A stretch of 64,000 nt of DNA from Streptomyces sp. WM4235 (lineage in GTDB: Bacteria; Actinomycetota; Actinomycetes; Streptomycetales; Streptomycetaceae), in NCBI RefSeq assembly GCF_001279725.1, contig NZ_LGDE01000046.1:62001-126000 (forward strand), written 5' to 3'. The translations under genes were made by a program, and so were the position numbers. This document shows, piece by piece, positions 47,441-56,089 of this stretch; position 1 is the first letter of the stretch; the number at the start of each line of letters is the position of its first letter. The notes beneath the pieces were generated by a model. It was not told the origin of the DNA, searched no databases, and saw nothing but the letters and a program-made list of their open reading frames with translations.

Positions 47441-47820
47441 GGAGTCCGGCCTCCGACCGGCTGCCGATACGCGGCGCCGACCGCCGCCCCGCCCGCGTCC
47501 GCCCGTACTCGCTGACGGGCGGCCGGACCCGGTTCACGCAGGTCCTGCTGGTGGAGACCTTCGTCGCCGCCCTCGACAGCGGTCCGGTCGTCACGCCCGA
47601 CCGGATGCCCGAGATGCCCGCCATAGTCGAGGTGTGCCGCCGCATGCGGACGATCGCCGAGATAGCGGCGCTCCTGAAACTGCCGCTCGGTGTGGTCCGG
47701 GTCCTGGTCAGCGACCTCGCCGACCAGGGCCGGATACGCGTCTACGGCACGGGACACGGCACCGGCCGTCCCGAACGCGCACTGCTCGAAAGGGTGCTCA
47801 GTGGTCTTCGCCGTCTCTGA
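47437..47820 (+). CDS. cvnC: DUF742 protein of the conservon
   Basis: Conservon component C, 127 residues, DUF742. The N-terminal VRPYSLTGGRTRF and the winged-helix-like IAALLKLPLGVVRVLVSDLADQGRI (about 75-99) are family landmarks. It starts at the GTG at 47437 inside the cvnB stop and overlaps cvnD by 20 bp. Its molecular role is unknown; a DNA- or protein-binding wHTH is likely. Confidence 0.93.
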   Translation: MRSPASDRLPIRGADRRPARVRPYSLTGGRTRFTQVLLVETFVAALDSGPVVTPDRMPEMPAIVEVCRRMRTIAEIAALLKLPLGVVRVLVSDLADQGRIRVYGTGHGTGRPERALLERVLSGLRRL

Positions 47821-48430
47821 CCGTCACATCGACGTCCCCCCTGACGACGAGCCCGCCCAGCCCTGGCAGTACGACCGCTCGCGTGCGCCCGTGGCCGTCA
47901 AGGTGCTGGTCGCGGGTGGATTCGGCGTCGGCAAGACCACGTTCGTGTCCTCCCTCTCCGAGATCACCCCGCTGCGCACCGAGGCGGTGATGACGCAGGC
48001 CAGTGCGGCCACCGACGACCTGTCCGGGACCCCGGACAAGAGCACCACCACCGTCGCGATGGACTTCGGCCGCGTCACGCTCGCCGACGACCTCGTCCTG
48101 TACGTGTACGGCACCCCGGGCCAGGAACGGTTCTGGTTCATGTGGGACGACCTGGTGCGCGGGGCCATCGGCGGCCTGGTGCTGGCCGACACCCGCCGGC
48201 TGCGCGACGCCTTCCCGGCCCTCGACTACTTCGAGAGCTGTGGCCTGCCGTACGCCGTCGCCGTCAACCACTTCGAGGGCTCCGCCTCCTACGAGGAGGA
48301 GGACGTGCGCGAGGCGCTCACCGTCCCGCCCCACGTACCGGTGGTGATCATGGATGCCCGGCGGCGGGCGACCGTCGTCGAATCGCTGCTGGCCCTGGTG
48401 GGTCACGCCCTCGACGCCACTCCCGAATAG
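47801..48430 (+). CDS. cvnD: Small Ras-like GTPase of the conservon
   Basis: Conservon component D, 209 residues, an MglA/Ras-like GTP-binding protein. The P-loop VAGGFGVGKTTFV lies at about 37-49, switch II is LYVYGTPGQERFWFMW (DxxG is replaced by GTPG), and NHFEG stands for the NKxD specificity motif. It starts at the GTG at 47801. CvnB is expected to act as its partner, with CvnA as upstream sensor. The next gene, 44 bp on, encodes a flavoprotein monooxygenase and is probably in the operon. Confidence 0.95.
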   Translation: MVFAVSDRHIDVPPDDEPAQPWQYDRSRAPVAVKVLVAGGFGVGKTTFVSSLSEITPLRTEAVMTQASAATDDLSGTPDKSTTTVAMDFGRVTLADDLVLYVYGTPGQERFWFMWDDLVRGAIGGLVLADTRRLRDAFPALDYFESCGLPYAVAVNHFEGSASYEEEDVREALTVPPHVPVVIMDARRRATVVESLLALVGHALDATPE

Positions 48431-48474
48431 ATCCACCAGGTCAGGCGGCCTGACAGACCCGAATCGAGAACGTG

Positions 48475-49773
48475 ATGCGCAAGATACTCGTCGTGGGAGC
48501 CGGCCAGTCCGGTCTTCAGCTCGCCCTCGGACTCCAGTCCAAGGGGTACGAGGTCACCCTGATGTCCAACCGGACGGCGGACGAGATCCGCACCGGACGG
48601 GTCATGTCCACGCAGTGCATGTTCGACACGGCGCTCCAGCACGAGCGGGACCTCCAGCTCGACTTCTGGGCGCGGCAGGCGCCCAGGATCAAGGGTCTGG
48701 GCGTCTCGGTCGCCGCCCCGGACGGCAGCCGGGCCGTCGACTGGCTCGGCCGGCTCAAGGGGGACGCGCAGTCCGTCGACCAGCGCGTGAAGATGGCCGG
48801 CTGGCTGGACACCTTCGCGCAGCGCGGCGGGCAGTTGGTCGTGCACGGGGCGTCCGTCGCCGACCTGGACTACTTCTCCCGCACCTACGACCTGGTCCTG
48901 GTCGCCGCCGGCAAGGGTGAGCTGGTGTCGATGTTCGGGCGGGACGCGGCGCGTTCCCCCTACGACGCGCCGCAGCGCGCGCTCGCGGTCAGCTACGTGC
49001 ACGGCCTGGGGCCCCGCCCCGAGCACCCGGAGACGGAGGCCGTGCGCTGCAACCTGGTTCCGGGCGTCGGCGAGCTGTTCGTCATGCCGACCCTCACGAC
49101 GTCGGGCCGCGCGGACATCCTGTTCTGGGAAGGCGTCCCGGGCGGCCCGATCGACGCGTTCAAGGGCACGACGGATCCCTCCGCGCACCTGGCACTGACG
49201 CTGGAGCTCATGGAGAAGTTCACGCCGTGGGAGTACGCGCGGGCCACGAAGGCGGAGCTGACCGACGCGGGCGCCACCCTCGCCGGCCGGTACGCGCCGG
49301 TGGTCCGCAACCCGATCGGCCGGCTGCCCGGCGGAGGGTTGGTGCTGGGCGTGGCGGACGTGGTCGTGGCGAACGACCCGATCACCGGGCAGGGCTCCAA
49401 CTCGGCGGCCAAGTGCGCGGCCTCGTACCTCTCGTCGATCCTCATGCACGGCGACAAGCCGTTCGACGAGGCGTGGATGAAGGCCACGTTCGACAAGTTC
49501 TGGTTCACGACCGGCAAGCCCGTCACCCAGTGGACCAACGCCATGCTGGGGGTCCCGCCGGAGCACGTGCTGAACCTGATCGGTGCGGCCGGGCAGCTCC
49601 AGCCGGTGGCGGATCGATTCGCCAACGGCTTCGACAACCCGGCCGACTTCGACGCGTACTTCTACGACCCCGAGGACGCGGCCGACTACCTGGCCGAGGT
49701 CACGGCCACCGTGGCGGCGGCCTCCACGACCGCGGGAGCCCCCACGACCGCGGGAGCCCCCTCCGCCGAATAG
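48475..49773 (+). CDS. Styrene/indole monooxygenase-type flavoprotein
   Basis: FAD-dependent monooxygenase of 432 residues related to StyA. The N-terminal dinucleotide motif ILVVGAGQSGLQLALGL (about 3-19) is followed by GYEVTLMSNRTADEIRTGRVMSTQCMFD, characteristic of the group, and a second FAD segment near GVADVVVANDPITGQGSNSA (about 297-316). Such enzymes need reduced FAD from a separate reductase; none is adjacent. Its last 88 bp overlap the convergent NlpC/P60 gene, and the overlap contains a tandem 18-bp duplication. Co-transcription with the conservon is likely; the substrate is unknown. Confidence 0.88.
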   Translation: MRKILVVGAGQSGLQLALGLQSKGYEVTLMSNRTADEIRTGRVMSTQCMFDTALQHERDLQLDFWARQAPRIKGLGVSVAAPDGSRAVDWLGRLKGDAQSVDQRVKMAGWLDTFAQRGGQLVVHGASVADLDYFSRTYDLVLVAAGKGELVSMFGRDAARSPYDAPQRALAVSYVHGLGPRPEHPETEAVRCNLVPGVGELFVMPTLTTSGRADILFWEGVPGGPIDAFKGTTDPSAHLALTLELMEKFTPWEYARATKAELTDAGATLAGRYAPVVRNPIGRLPGGGLVLGVADVVVANDPITGQGSNSAAKCAASYLSSILMHGDKPFDEAWMKATFDKFWFTTGKPVTQWTNAMLGVPPEHVLNLIGAAGQLQPVADRFANGFDNPADFDAYFYDPEDAADYLAEVTATVAAASTTAGAPTTAGAPSAE

Positions 49774-50897
49774 CCGCCGTCGTCCCCCGCCGCGGCCGAC
49801 TCGGGCAGTCGCGGCGGGGTGTACGAGGCGAGCGGCGCCCCTCCCGCGTCCGGCCGCACGGCCCCGAGCACCGGATTCGCGGCGATCGGCGACACCTTGA
49901 CGGTGGCTCCCGGGCGGGGTGCCTGGATCACCTTCCCGTCCCCGATGTACAGGGCCACGTGCGTGGCGGTGGGGAAGTACACCACCAGGTCCCCCGGGCG
50001 GAGCCGGTCCAGGGGGACCCGGGGCAGCCGGGCCCACTGGTCCTGGCTGGTCCGGGGGATCGCCCGCCCGGCGTGTTCCCAGGCCCGGGAGGTCAGCCCC
50101 GAGCAGTCGAAGGACCCCGGCCCCTCCGCCCCCCAGACGTACGGCTTCCCGATCTGCGCGGCCGCGTACGTGAGGGCCTCCCCGCCGGCGGCCGTCGGCG
50201 TACGGGCGCTCACCGCCCCCGGGGTTCCGAGCCGGCCCGAATCCACCAGCTCCCGTTGCGCCTCGGCGGTGTCCGCGGCCTCGCGGCCGTCGAGCTGCGC
50301 CAGTTGTTCCGCGCTCAGCGAGGCCAACAGCCGCTCGACCTCCTTGAGCCGGCCCGTCACCTCGTCCCGCTGCTTCTTCTGTTCGGCGGTCAGTGCCCGC
50401 TGGGCGTCGAGGGCCTTGCGGGCCGCGCCGGCCAGTGCCCCGGCCCGCTGCTCGCCCCGCTCCAGCCGCGCCAGTACACCCGCCGTCCGGGCTCCCTCGC
50501 GCGCGGCGAGCCGGCGCTGGTCGGCCGCGTTCTGGAAGTCCCCGAGGAGCAGCATGCGGACGTACGGGGGCACGCCGGCCCGCGAGCCCTGGTACTGCTC
50601 CCGGGCCAACCGGCCGGCGATGGCCCGCTCGGTCAGCAGCGCGGCCCTGGCCTTGGAGAACTCGGTGGTGGAGCGGCGTTCGTCGTCCTGGCGGGCCTTG
50701 AGGGCGACCTCGGTGGAGTTGTAGGCCTCGGCGGCCTGTTCGGCCTTCTGGTACAGGCCTTGGAGGCGGGTGAGCAGGACGCCGACGGGCTCCGCGGCCG
50801 GGGCGGCCGGCAGCGGTTCGGCGTGGGCGAGGGGCGGGGGACCGGCCGTCATGAGGACGGCGGCCACACAGGCGACACGGAGCAGTCGAATTGTCAT
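49686..50897 (-). CDS. Secreted C40 (NlpC/P60) peptidoglycan hydrolase
   Basis: Exported cell-wall endopeptidase of 403 residues. A signal peptide (about 1-26, cleaved near AHAEP) is followed by a long coiled coil (about 35-205) and an NlpC/P60 domain (about 238-365) with catalytic C265 in GSFDCSGL and H313 in TATHVALYIG. It probably cuts peptide stems during growth. The ATG at 50897 has GGAGG 7 nt upstream. The C-terminal tail is low-complexity (GAPAVVGAPAVV) and lies in the stretch that overlaps the monooxygenase gene. Confidence 0.92.
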   Translation of the reverse strand: MTIRLLRVACVAAVLMTAGPPPLAHAEPLPAAPAAEPVGVLLTRLQGLYQKAEQAAEAYNSTEVALKARQDDERRSTTEFSKARAALLTERAIAGRLAREQYQGSRAGVPPYVRMLLLGDFQNAADQRRLAAREGARTAGVLARLERGEQRAGALAGAARKALDAQRALTAEQKKQRDEVTGRLKEVERLLASLSAEQLAQLDGREAADTAEAQRELVDSGRLGTPGAVSARTPTAAGGEALTYAAAQIGKPYVWGAEGPGSFDCSGLTSRAWEHAGRAIPRTSQDQWARLPRVPLDRLRPGDLVVYFPTATHVALYIGDGKVIQAPRPGATVKVSPIAANPVLGAVRPDAGGAPLASYTPPRLPESAAAGDDGGYSAEGAPAVVGAPAVVEAAATVAVTSAR

Positions 50898-51057
50898 GTA
50901 ATCACCTCCGGGGCGGCCGATGGTGCCACGCCCGGTATGACGAATCCTCCACGCGGGGCCGGCGGCGGGGCCCGGCCACCCGTCCGGCCCCACGCCGAAG
51001 CCCCTCTGCCCCTGATCCGGTTCCCGCCCCGAGTCCGCGGCCCCGCTTCAGGGTCCG

Positions 51058-51432
51058 TCAGAAACCGAGCAGGCGGGCCTTGGCCGTACTGAACTCCTCC
51101 GGGGTCAGCAATCCCTCGCGGGCGAGGGCGGCCAGTTGCGCCAGCTCCCGCACGAGCCCCTCGCCCGCGCCGGTCGACCCGTGCGGGGTCGGTTCCGCCG
51201 AGGCATCAGTGCCGGTGCCGGTGCCGGTGCCGGTGCCGGCGTCGATGTCCGTGTCGGTTTCCGTGTCCGGGTCCGCGTACCGCGCGGCCGGCGAGACGGG
51301 GGCCGGGGGCCGCGCGGCGTTCCGTCCGGGGTCCGGGGTGCCCGAGGCCCGTGCCAGGAGGCCGCGGAGCAGCGGTCGGCCCGGCGGCCGGTCGGCCCGG
51401 GCCGGCGCGGCCGCCACGGGTCTGATGAACAT
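51058..51432 (-). CDS. SHOCT-domain protein
   Basis: A 124-residue protein of unknown function. The C-terminus is a SHOCT motif (ELAQLAALAREGLLTPEEFSTAKARLLGF, about 96-124), often an oligomerisation or membrane-tethering tail. The middle holds a Gly-Thr repeat coded by five 6-bp units at 51209-51238. Its ATG overlaps the stop of the upstream DUF6325-like gene as TGATG, so they are coupled. Confidence 0.8.
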   Translation of the reverse strand: MFIRPVAAAPARADRPPGRPLLRGLLARASGTPDPGRNAARPPAPVSPAARYADPDTETDTDIDAGTGTGTGTGTDASAEPTPHGSTGAGEGLVRELAQLAALAREGLLTPEEFSTAKARLLGF

Positions 51433-51824
51433 CAGGCCACCACCCCCACCCGCTCGGCCGGAATCCGGACCGACCCCACGATCCGCCCACCCGCCGCCCG
51501 CACCGCCACGGCCGCGTCCTCGGCCCACACGTGCTCGACGACCAGCAGGAGCGCGCAACTGCCGAGCTCCAGGAGCTCCGCCGCCTCGCGGACGTCCTCC
51601 GGGCCGATCAGCCGGGTCGCCTCCCGGTGCGCCAGCAGGCCCGCCAGCTCCACGAACTCGTCGAACTCGGACGCCATGACCTCACCGGACGCCGTCCGCG
51701 TGGCCACGAGACCGTCGATCAGCCGCACCACCCCGGCCTTGCGGAGCCCCATCACGGCCTCGACGGCCGGGACGCGCAACTGTTCCTCCGGAAAGGCCAG
51801 GACGATGAACTCCACAGGACCCAT
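51432..51824 (-). CDS. DUF6325-like protein
   Basis: A 130-residue protein that starts MGPVEFIVLAFPEEQ and contains GLRKAGVVRLIDGLVATR and ALLLVVEHVWAEDAA, resembling DUF6325/DUF1269-like proteins, which are often paired with SHOCT genes. The function is unknown. The ATG at 51824 is chosen because the family starts there. It is divergent from the RodA-like gene across 104 bp. Confidence 0.75.
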   Translation of the reverse strand: MGPVEFIVLAFPEEQLRVPAVEAVMGLRKAGVVRLIDGLVATRTASGEVMASEFDEFVELAGLLAHREATRLIGPEDVREAAELLELGSCALLLVVEHVWAEDAAVAVRAAGGRIVGSVRIPAERVGVVA

Positions 51825-51915
51825 GGGGCGAGACTCCCGATTCCGATGGTCCGACCGTTTGTGACGACTCTTCGGCACTCTATGACATAAACGGACATAC
51901 GCCCCGCGCCCTTGC

Positions 51916-51921
51916 TACGTT
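51916..51921 (+). promoter_or_regulatory. -10 element for a leaderless start of the rodA-like gene
   Basis: TACGTT fits TANNNT and ends 7 nt before the ATG at 51929; no ribosome binding site is present. Confidence 0.55.
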
Positions 51922-51928
51922 TCCCCGT

Positions 51929-53302
51929 ATGACCGCTCTGACGGCGAAGGTTGCGGAGCCCGCCCCGCCCCCACCCCGCGGCGACCGCGCCGCCAAGCGT
52001 CGCGGCGTCGAGCTCGCGCTGCTCACCGGGGCGGTCCTGATCTCCGTACTCGGTCACCTGCACGTCGGCCACGCGTCCACCGGCCGGCTCCCCGAGGGCT
52101 CCTCGCACTACGCGGCGGGGCTCTTCGGCGCCGCCCTGCTCGCGCACCTCGCCGTCCGCTTCGGCGCCCCCCATGCCGATCCGCTCGTGCTGCCGATCGC
52201 GTTCCTGCTCAACGGCCTCGGCCTCGTCCTCATCCAACGGCTCGACCTGAGCACCCCCCACCACCTCACGGCGGGGGAGCAACTGCGCTGGTCCGCCCTG
52301 GGAGTCGTGCTGTTCGTGCTCGTCGTAGGGGTGCTGCGCGACCACCGGGTGCTCCAGCGGTACGCGTACCTGTCCGTCGCCGTCGCCCTCGTGCTGATGC
52401 TGGTGCCCGTCTTCTTCCCGGCCGTCAACGGCGCCCACATCTGGATCCGCCTCGCCGGCCTCTCCTTCCAGCCCGGGGAGTTCGCCAAGATCCTGCTCGC
52501 CGTCTTCTTCGCCTCCTACCTCGCCGCGAACCGCACCGCCCTCGCCCTCGGCGGCCGGCGGCTCTTCTGGAAGCTCAAACTGCTGCCCGGCCGGGTCCTC
52601 GGGCCGATCCTCACGATCTGGCTGCTCAGCGTCGGGGTGCTGATCCTGGAACGGGACCTCGGCACCTCACTGCTCTTCTTCGGCCTCTTCGTGATCATGC
52701 TCTTCACGGCCACCGGCCGGATCGGCTGGATCGCGATCGGGCTGCTGCTCGCCGCCGTGGGCGCCTACGCGGTCGCGACGTTCGAACCCCACGTGCACGG
52801 TCGGGTGGACGACTGGATGAATCCTTTCGCTTCCATCGACCGCGGCGAGGGCCCCGGCCAGCTCGCCCAGTCCCTCTTCGCCTTCGGCGCCGGCGGGCTC
52901 CTCGGCGCCGGCCTCGGCCACGGCCAGTCCTTCCTCATCGGGTTCGCCGCCAAGTCCGACTTCATCCTGGCCACCGCCGGCGAGGAGTTGGGGCTGGTCG
53001 GCCTGACCGCGATCCTGGTCCTCTACGGGCTCCTCGTGGACCGGGGCTTTCGCACCGGACTCGCGCTGCGCGACCCCTTCGGACGACTGCTCGCCACCGG
53101 ACTCGCCTCGATCCTCGCGCTCCAGGTGTTCGTCATCGCGGGCGGGGTCACCGGGCTGATCCCGCTCACCGGCATGGCCATGCCCTTCCTGGCCCAGGGC
53201 GGCTCCTCCGTCGTCACCAACTGGATCATCGTCGCCCTGCTGATCCGACTCGGCGACTGCGCGCGCCGACCCCGGGCCGTGGAACCGGAGGTCGCCGAAT
53301 GA
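51929..53302 (+). CDS. RodA/FtsW/SpoVE family SEDS protein
   Basis: Polytopic peptidoglycan glycosyltransferase of 457 residues and about twelve membrane segments. SEDS landmarks are NGAHIWIRLAGLSFQPGEFAKILLAVFFASYL, ILERDLGTSLLFFGLF, SDFILATAGEELGLVG and the late LAQGGSSVVTNWIIVALLIRL. It starts at a leaderless ATG (TACGTT at 51916). It overlaps the next gene, a class B PBP, as ATGA, the usual SEDS-PBP pairing for lipid II polymerisation and crosslinking. Sporulation or growth phase cannot be assigned. Confidence 0.93.
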   Translation: MTALTAKVAEPAPPPPRGDRAAKRRGVELALLTGAVLISVLGHLHVGHASTGRLPEGSSHYAAGLFGAALLAHLAVRFGAPHADPLVLPIAFLLNGLGLVLIQRLDLSTPHHLTAGEQLRWSALGVVLFVLVVGVLRDHRVLQRYAYLSVAVALVLMLVPVFFPAVNGAHIWIRLAGLSFQPGEFAKILLAVFFASYLAANRTALALGGRRLFWKLKLLPGRVLGPILTIWLLSVGVLILERDLGTSLLFFGLFVIMLFTATGRIGWIAIGLLLAAVGAYAVATFEPHVHGRVDDWMNPFASIDRGEGPGQLAQSLFAFGAGGLLGAGLGHGQSFLIGFAAKSDFILATAGEELGLVGLTAILVLYGLLVDRGFRTGLALRDPFGRLLATGLASILALQVFVIAGGVTGLIPLTGMAMPFLAQGGSSVVTNWIIVALLIRLGDCARRPRAVEPEVAE

Positions 53303-54759
53303 TCCGGTACATCCGCTGGTGCGGGTACTTCTGCGCGGCGCTGACCGTCGCCCTGCTGTGCAACGTGGCCCGGGTGCAGATCTGGGAGTCCGCCGCCTAC
53401 GGCGCCAACCCGGCCAACAAGCGCCCCGCCATCGCGCGGTACGCCGAACCGCGCGGGGACGTCCTGGTCGACGGCCGACCCGTCACCGGCTCCCGCGACA
53501 GCGGCCAACTGCTGCGCCACGAGAGGACGTACGCCAACGGCCCGCTCTACGCCCCCGTCACCGGCTTCTCCTCCCAGACCTACGGGACCAGCTTCGTGGA
53601 GCGCGCCGAGGACGCCCTCCTCTCGGGCACCGACCCGGGGCTCTCCGCCTTCCCGCTCTGGTACGACCTGGCCCGCGGCCGCCCGGCCGGCGGGAACGTC
53701 GCCACCACCATCCGGGCCGCCCTGCAGAGCGCCGCGTACACCGGGCTGGCCGGCAAGCGTGGCGCGGTCGCGGCCCTGGAACCGGCCACCGGCAGGATCC
53801 TCGCCCTGGTCAGCAGCCCCTCCTACGATCCGGCCGTGCTGTCCGGCACCGGTGCGCGGGTCAAGGCGGCCTGGGAGCGGCTGAACGCGGACCCCGCCAA
53901 GCCGATGCTCAACCGGGCGCTGCGCGAGACGTACCCGCCCGGCTCGACCTTCAAGATCGTGACCGCGGCGGCAGCCCTGGAGGCGGGGGTGGTCACCGAC
54001 GTGGACGCGCCCACCGAGACCCCCGACCCCTACCCGCTGCCCGGCACGAGCACCCTGCTGCCCAACGCCGGCACCGGTTGCGTCGACGCCTCGATGGCGG
54101 AGGCGGTCCAGTGGTCCTGCAACACGGTCATGGCCAAGATCGGTGTACGGGTCGGCCTGGAGGGCATGGTGCGGGCCGCCCAGCGCCTCGGCTTCAACGA
54201 CGACACGCTGCGGGTGCCGTCCTGGGTGTCACGGTCGAACTTCGACACCGACATGAGCCCGGACCAGCTGGCCCTGTCCTCGATCGGTCAGTTCAACACG
54301 AAGGCCACCCCGTTGCAGATGGCGATGGTCGCGGCCGCCGTCGCCAACGGCGGCGAACTCAAGTCCCCGCACCTGGTGGACCGCACGACCCAGGACGACG
54401 GGGACCTGGTCCGGCGCGCGGACCAGCACACCCTGGGCCGCGCCATGAGTCCGGGAACGGCGTTGCGGATGCAGGAGTTGATGGTCAAGGTGGTGCGGGA
54501 CGGCACGGGCCGCAACGCCGCGATCCCCGGTGCGACGGTCGGAGGCAAGACGGGCACCGCGCAGCACGGCGTCGGCAACGCGGGCACCCCGTACGCCTGG
54601 TTCATCTCCTGGGCCAAGGCCGACGACGCCCCGTTCCCGGCGGTGGCCGTCGCGGTGGTGGTCGAGGACGCGGCGGCGAACCGCCGCGACATCAGCGGCA
54701 ACAGCGCCGCGGCGCCGATCGCGCGGGCGGTGATGGAGGCGGCCCTGAGAAAGCCGTAG
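53299..54759 (+). CDS. Class B penicillin-binding protein (PBP2 type)
   Basis: D,D-transpeptidase of 486 residues that crosslinks peptidoglycan with the preceding SEDS protein. A short N-terminal membrane anchor (about 8-28) leads to the extracytoplasmic domain. The active-site motifs are PPGSTFKIVTAAA (SxxK, serine near 215), WSCNTV (SxN, near 275) and GGKTGTAQ (KTG, near 417). The compact N-terminal domain lacks PASTA repeats. Its start lies inside the upstream stop codon. Confidence 0.95.
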   Translation: MIRYIRWCGYFCAALTVALLCNVARVQIWESAAYGANPANKRPAIARYAEPRGDVLVDGRPVTGSRDSGQLLRHERTYANGPLYAPVTGFSSQTYGTSFVERAEDALLSGTDPGLSAFPLWYDLARGRPAGGNVATTIRAALQSAAYTGLAGKRGAVAALEPATGRILALVSSPSYDPAVLSGTGARVKAAWERLNADPAKPMLNRALRETYPPGSTFKIVTAAAALEAGVVTDVDAPTETPDPYPLPGTSTLLPNAGTGCVDASMAEAVQWSCNTVMAKIGVRVGLEGMVRAAQRLGFNDDTLRVPSWVSRSNFDTDMSPDQLALSSIGQFNTKATPLQMAMVAAAVANGGELKSPHLVDRTTQDDGDLVRRADQHTLGRAMSPGTALRMQELMVKVVRDGTGRNAAIPGATVGGKTGTAQHGVGNAGTPYAWFISWAKADDAPFPAVAVAVVVEDAAANRRDISGNSAAAPIARAVMEAALRKP

Positions 54760-54792
54760 CCGGCGCCGACCGGGTGTGCGGGCAACCGGGGC

Positions 54793-55902
54793 CTACGCGC
54801 CCTCGGAGCCCTCCGCGACGGCGTCGGCCACCTCCGCCACCCGCTCCCGCTCCTCGGCGGCGAACCGCTCGCGGTCCAGCGCCTCGGCGATCTCCTCGTC
54901 CTGGCTCATCAGCAGGTCCAGGTTGGAGTCGCCCATCTCGAAGACGCCCATGTCCAGGTAGGCCTTCTGGAGCCGCTCGCCCCACAGCCCGATGTCCTTG
55001 ACGCACGGCACGATCCGGCTGAACAGCAGCTTCCGGAAGAGGTGCAGGAACTCCGACTGCTCGCTGAACTCCTCGGCCTCCGCGCGCGGGATCCCGAAGT
55101 TCTCCAGCACTTCCACCCCGCGCAGTCGGTCCCGCATCAGGTAACAGCCCTCGATCACGAACTCCTCGCGCTCGCGCAACTCGGCGTCCGTCAGCTGCTT
55201 GTAGTAGTCCCGCAACGCCATCCGACCGAAGGCCACGTGACGGGCCTCGTCCTGCATCACGTACGCGAGGATCTGCTTCGGCAGCGGCTTGTCGGTCGTG
55301 TCGCGGATCATCCCGAACGCAGCCAGGGCCAACCCCTCGATGAGGACCTGCATCCCCAGGTACGGCATGTCCCAGCGGGAGTCGCGCAGGGTGTCCCCGA
55401 GCAGCCCCTGAAGGCTGTCGTTGACCGGGTAGAGCATCCCGACCTTCTCGTGCAGGAAGCGGCCGAAGATCTCCGCGTGCCGGGCCTCGTCCATGGTCTG
55501 CGTGGCGGAGTAGAACTTCGCGTCCAGGTCCGGCACGGATTCCACGATGCGCGCCGCGCACACCATCGCGCCCTGCTCGCCGTGCAGGAACTGGCTGAAG
55601 TTCCAGGACGCGTAGTGCCGGCGCAGCTCGCCCTTGTCCTTGTCGGTGAGTTTGGCCCAGTGTCGGGTGCCGTAGAGGGTCAGCGCCTCGTCGGGGGTGC
55701 CGAGCGGGTCGTTCGGGTCCACCTCCAGGTCCCACGCGATGCGCTTGGCGCCGTCCCACTGCTTGTCCTTGCCCTTCTGGTACAGCGCGAGCAGCCGCTC
55801 CCGGCCGCCGTCGTACTCCCAGCTGAAACGGGCCGCGCCGGAGGCCGGAACCTGCCAGACGGCCTCGCCCGGGGCCGTTGTGTAGAGCTCGTGCGTCGAC
55901 AT
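54793..55902 (-). CDS. Ferritin-like di-iron protein
   Basis: A 369-residue putative non-heme di-iron oxygenase. The four-helix ligand set appears as HGEQGAMVCAARIVESV (near 105-121), MDEARHAEIFG (near 136-146), LIEGLALAAFG and MQDEARHVAFG (near 218-228), matching ExxH pairs of the ferritin/ribonucleotide-reductase-like superfamily. The ATG at 55902 has GAAGGGG 6 nt upstream. It is divergent from an AurF-type di-iron gene at 56090. The substrate is unknown; I see no partner reductase nearby. Confidence 0.85.
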   Translation of the reverse strand: MSTHELYTTAPGEAVWQVPASGAARFSWEYDGGRERLLALYQKGKDKQWDGAKRIAWDLEVDPNDPLGTPDEALTLYGTRHWAKLTDKDKGELRRHYASWNFSQFLHGEQGAMVCAARIVESVPDLDAKFYSATQTMDEARHAEIFGRFLHEKVGMLYPVNDSLQGLLGDTLRDSRWDMPYLGMQVLIEGLALAAFGMIRDTTDKPLPKQILAYVMQDEARHVAFGRMALRDYYKQLTDAELREREEFVIEGCYLMRDRLRGVEVLENFGIPRAEAEEFSEQSEFLHLFRKLLFSRIVPCVKDIGLWGERLQKAYLDMGVFEMGDSNLDLLMSQDEEIAEALDRERFAAEERERVAEVADAVAEGSEGA

Positions 55903-56089
55903 GGACGCCCCTTCGTCTCACGTACTTCCCTGCCTGAGCGGACAGTTGGCAGCGTCACACGTTGGTAGACACGGGGTCAACAAGTCGTGCGCGGGGGATT
56001 GACGGCCTTGCTGACAGGCAGTCTCATAAGAGGTGACCGCTGGTAACTCCCCGGCGGCGACCCCACACGACGGGCGAGGTGCCCCCGCG

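Noticed and set aside
50898..51057. ydaO-type (c-di-AMP) riboswitch upstream of the NlpC/P60 gene
   Set aside because: Some Streptomyces cell-wall hydrolases have one, but the conserved core blocks could not be matched here; a covariance-model search would settle it.
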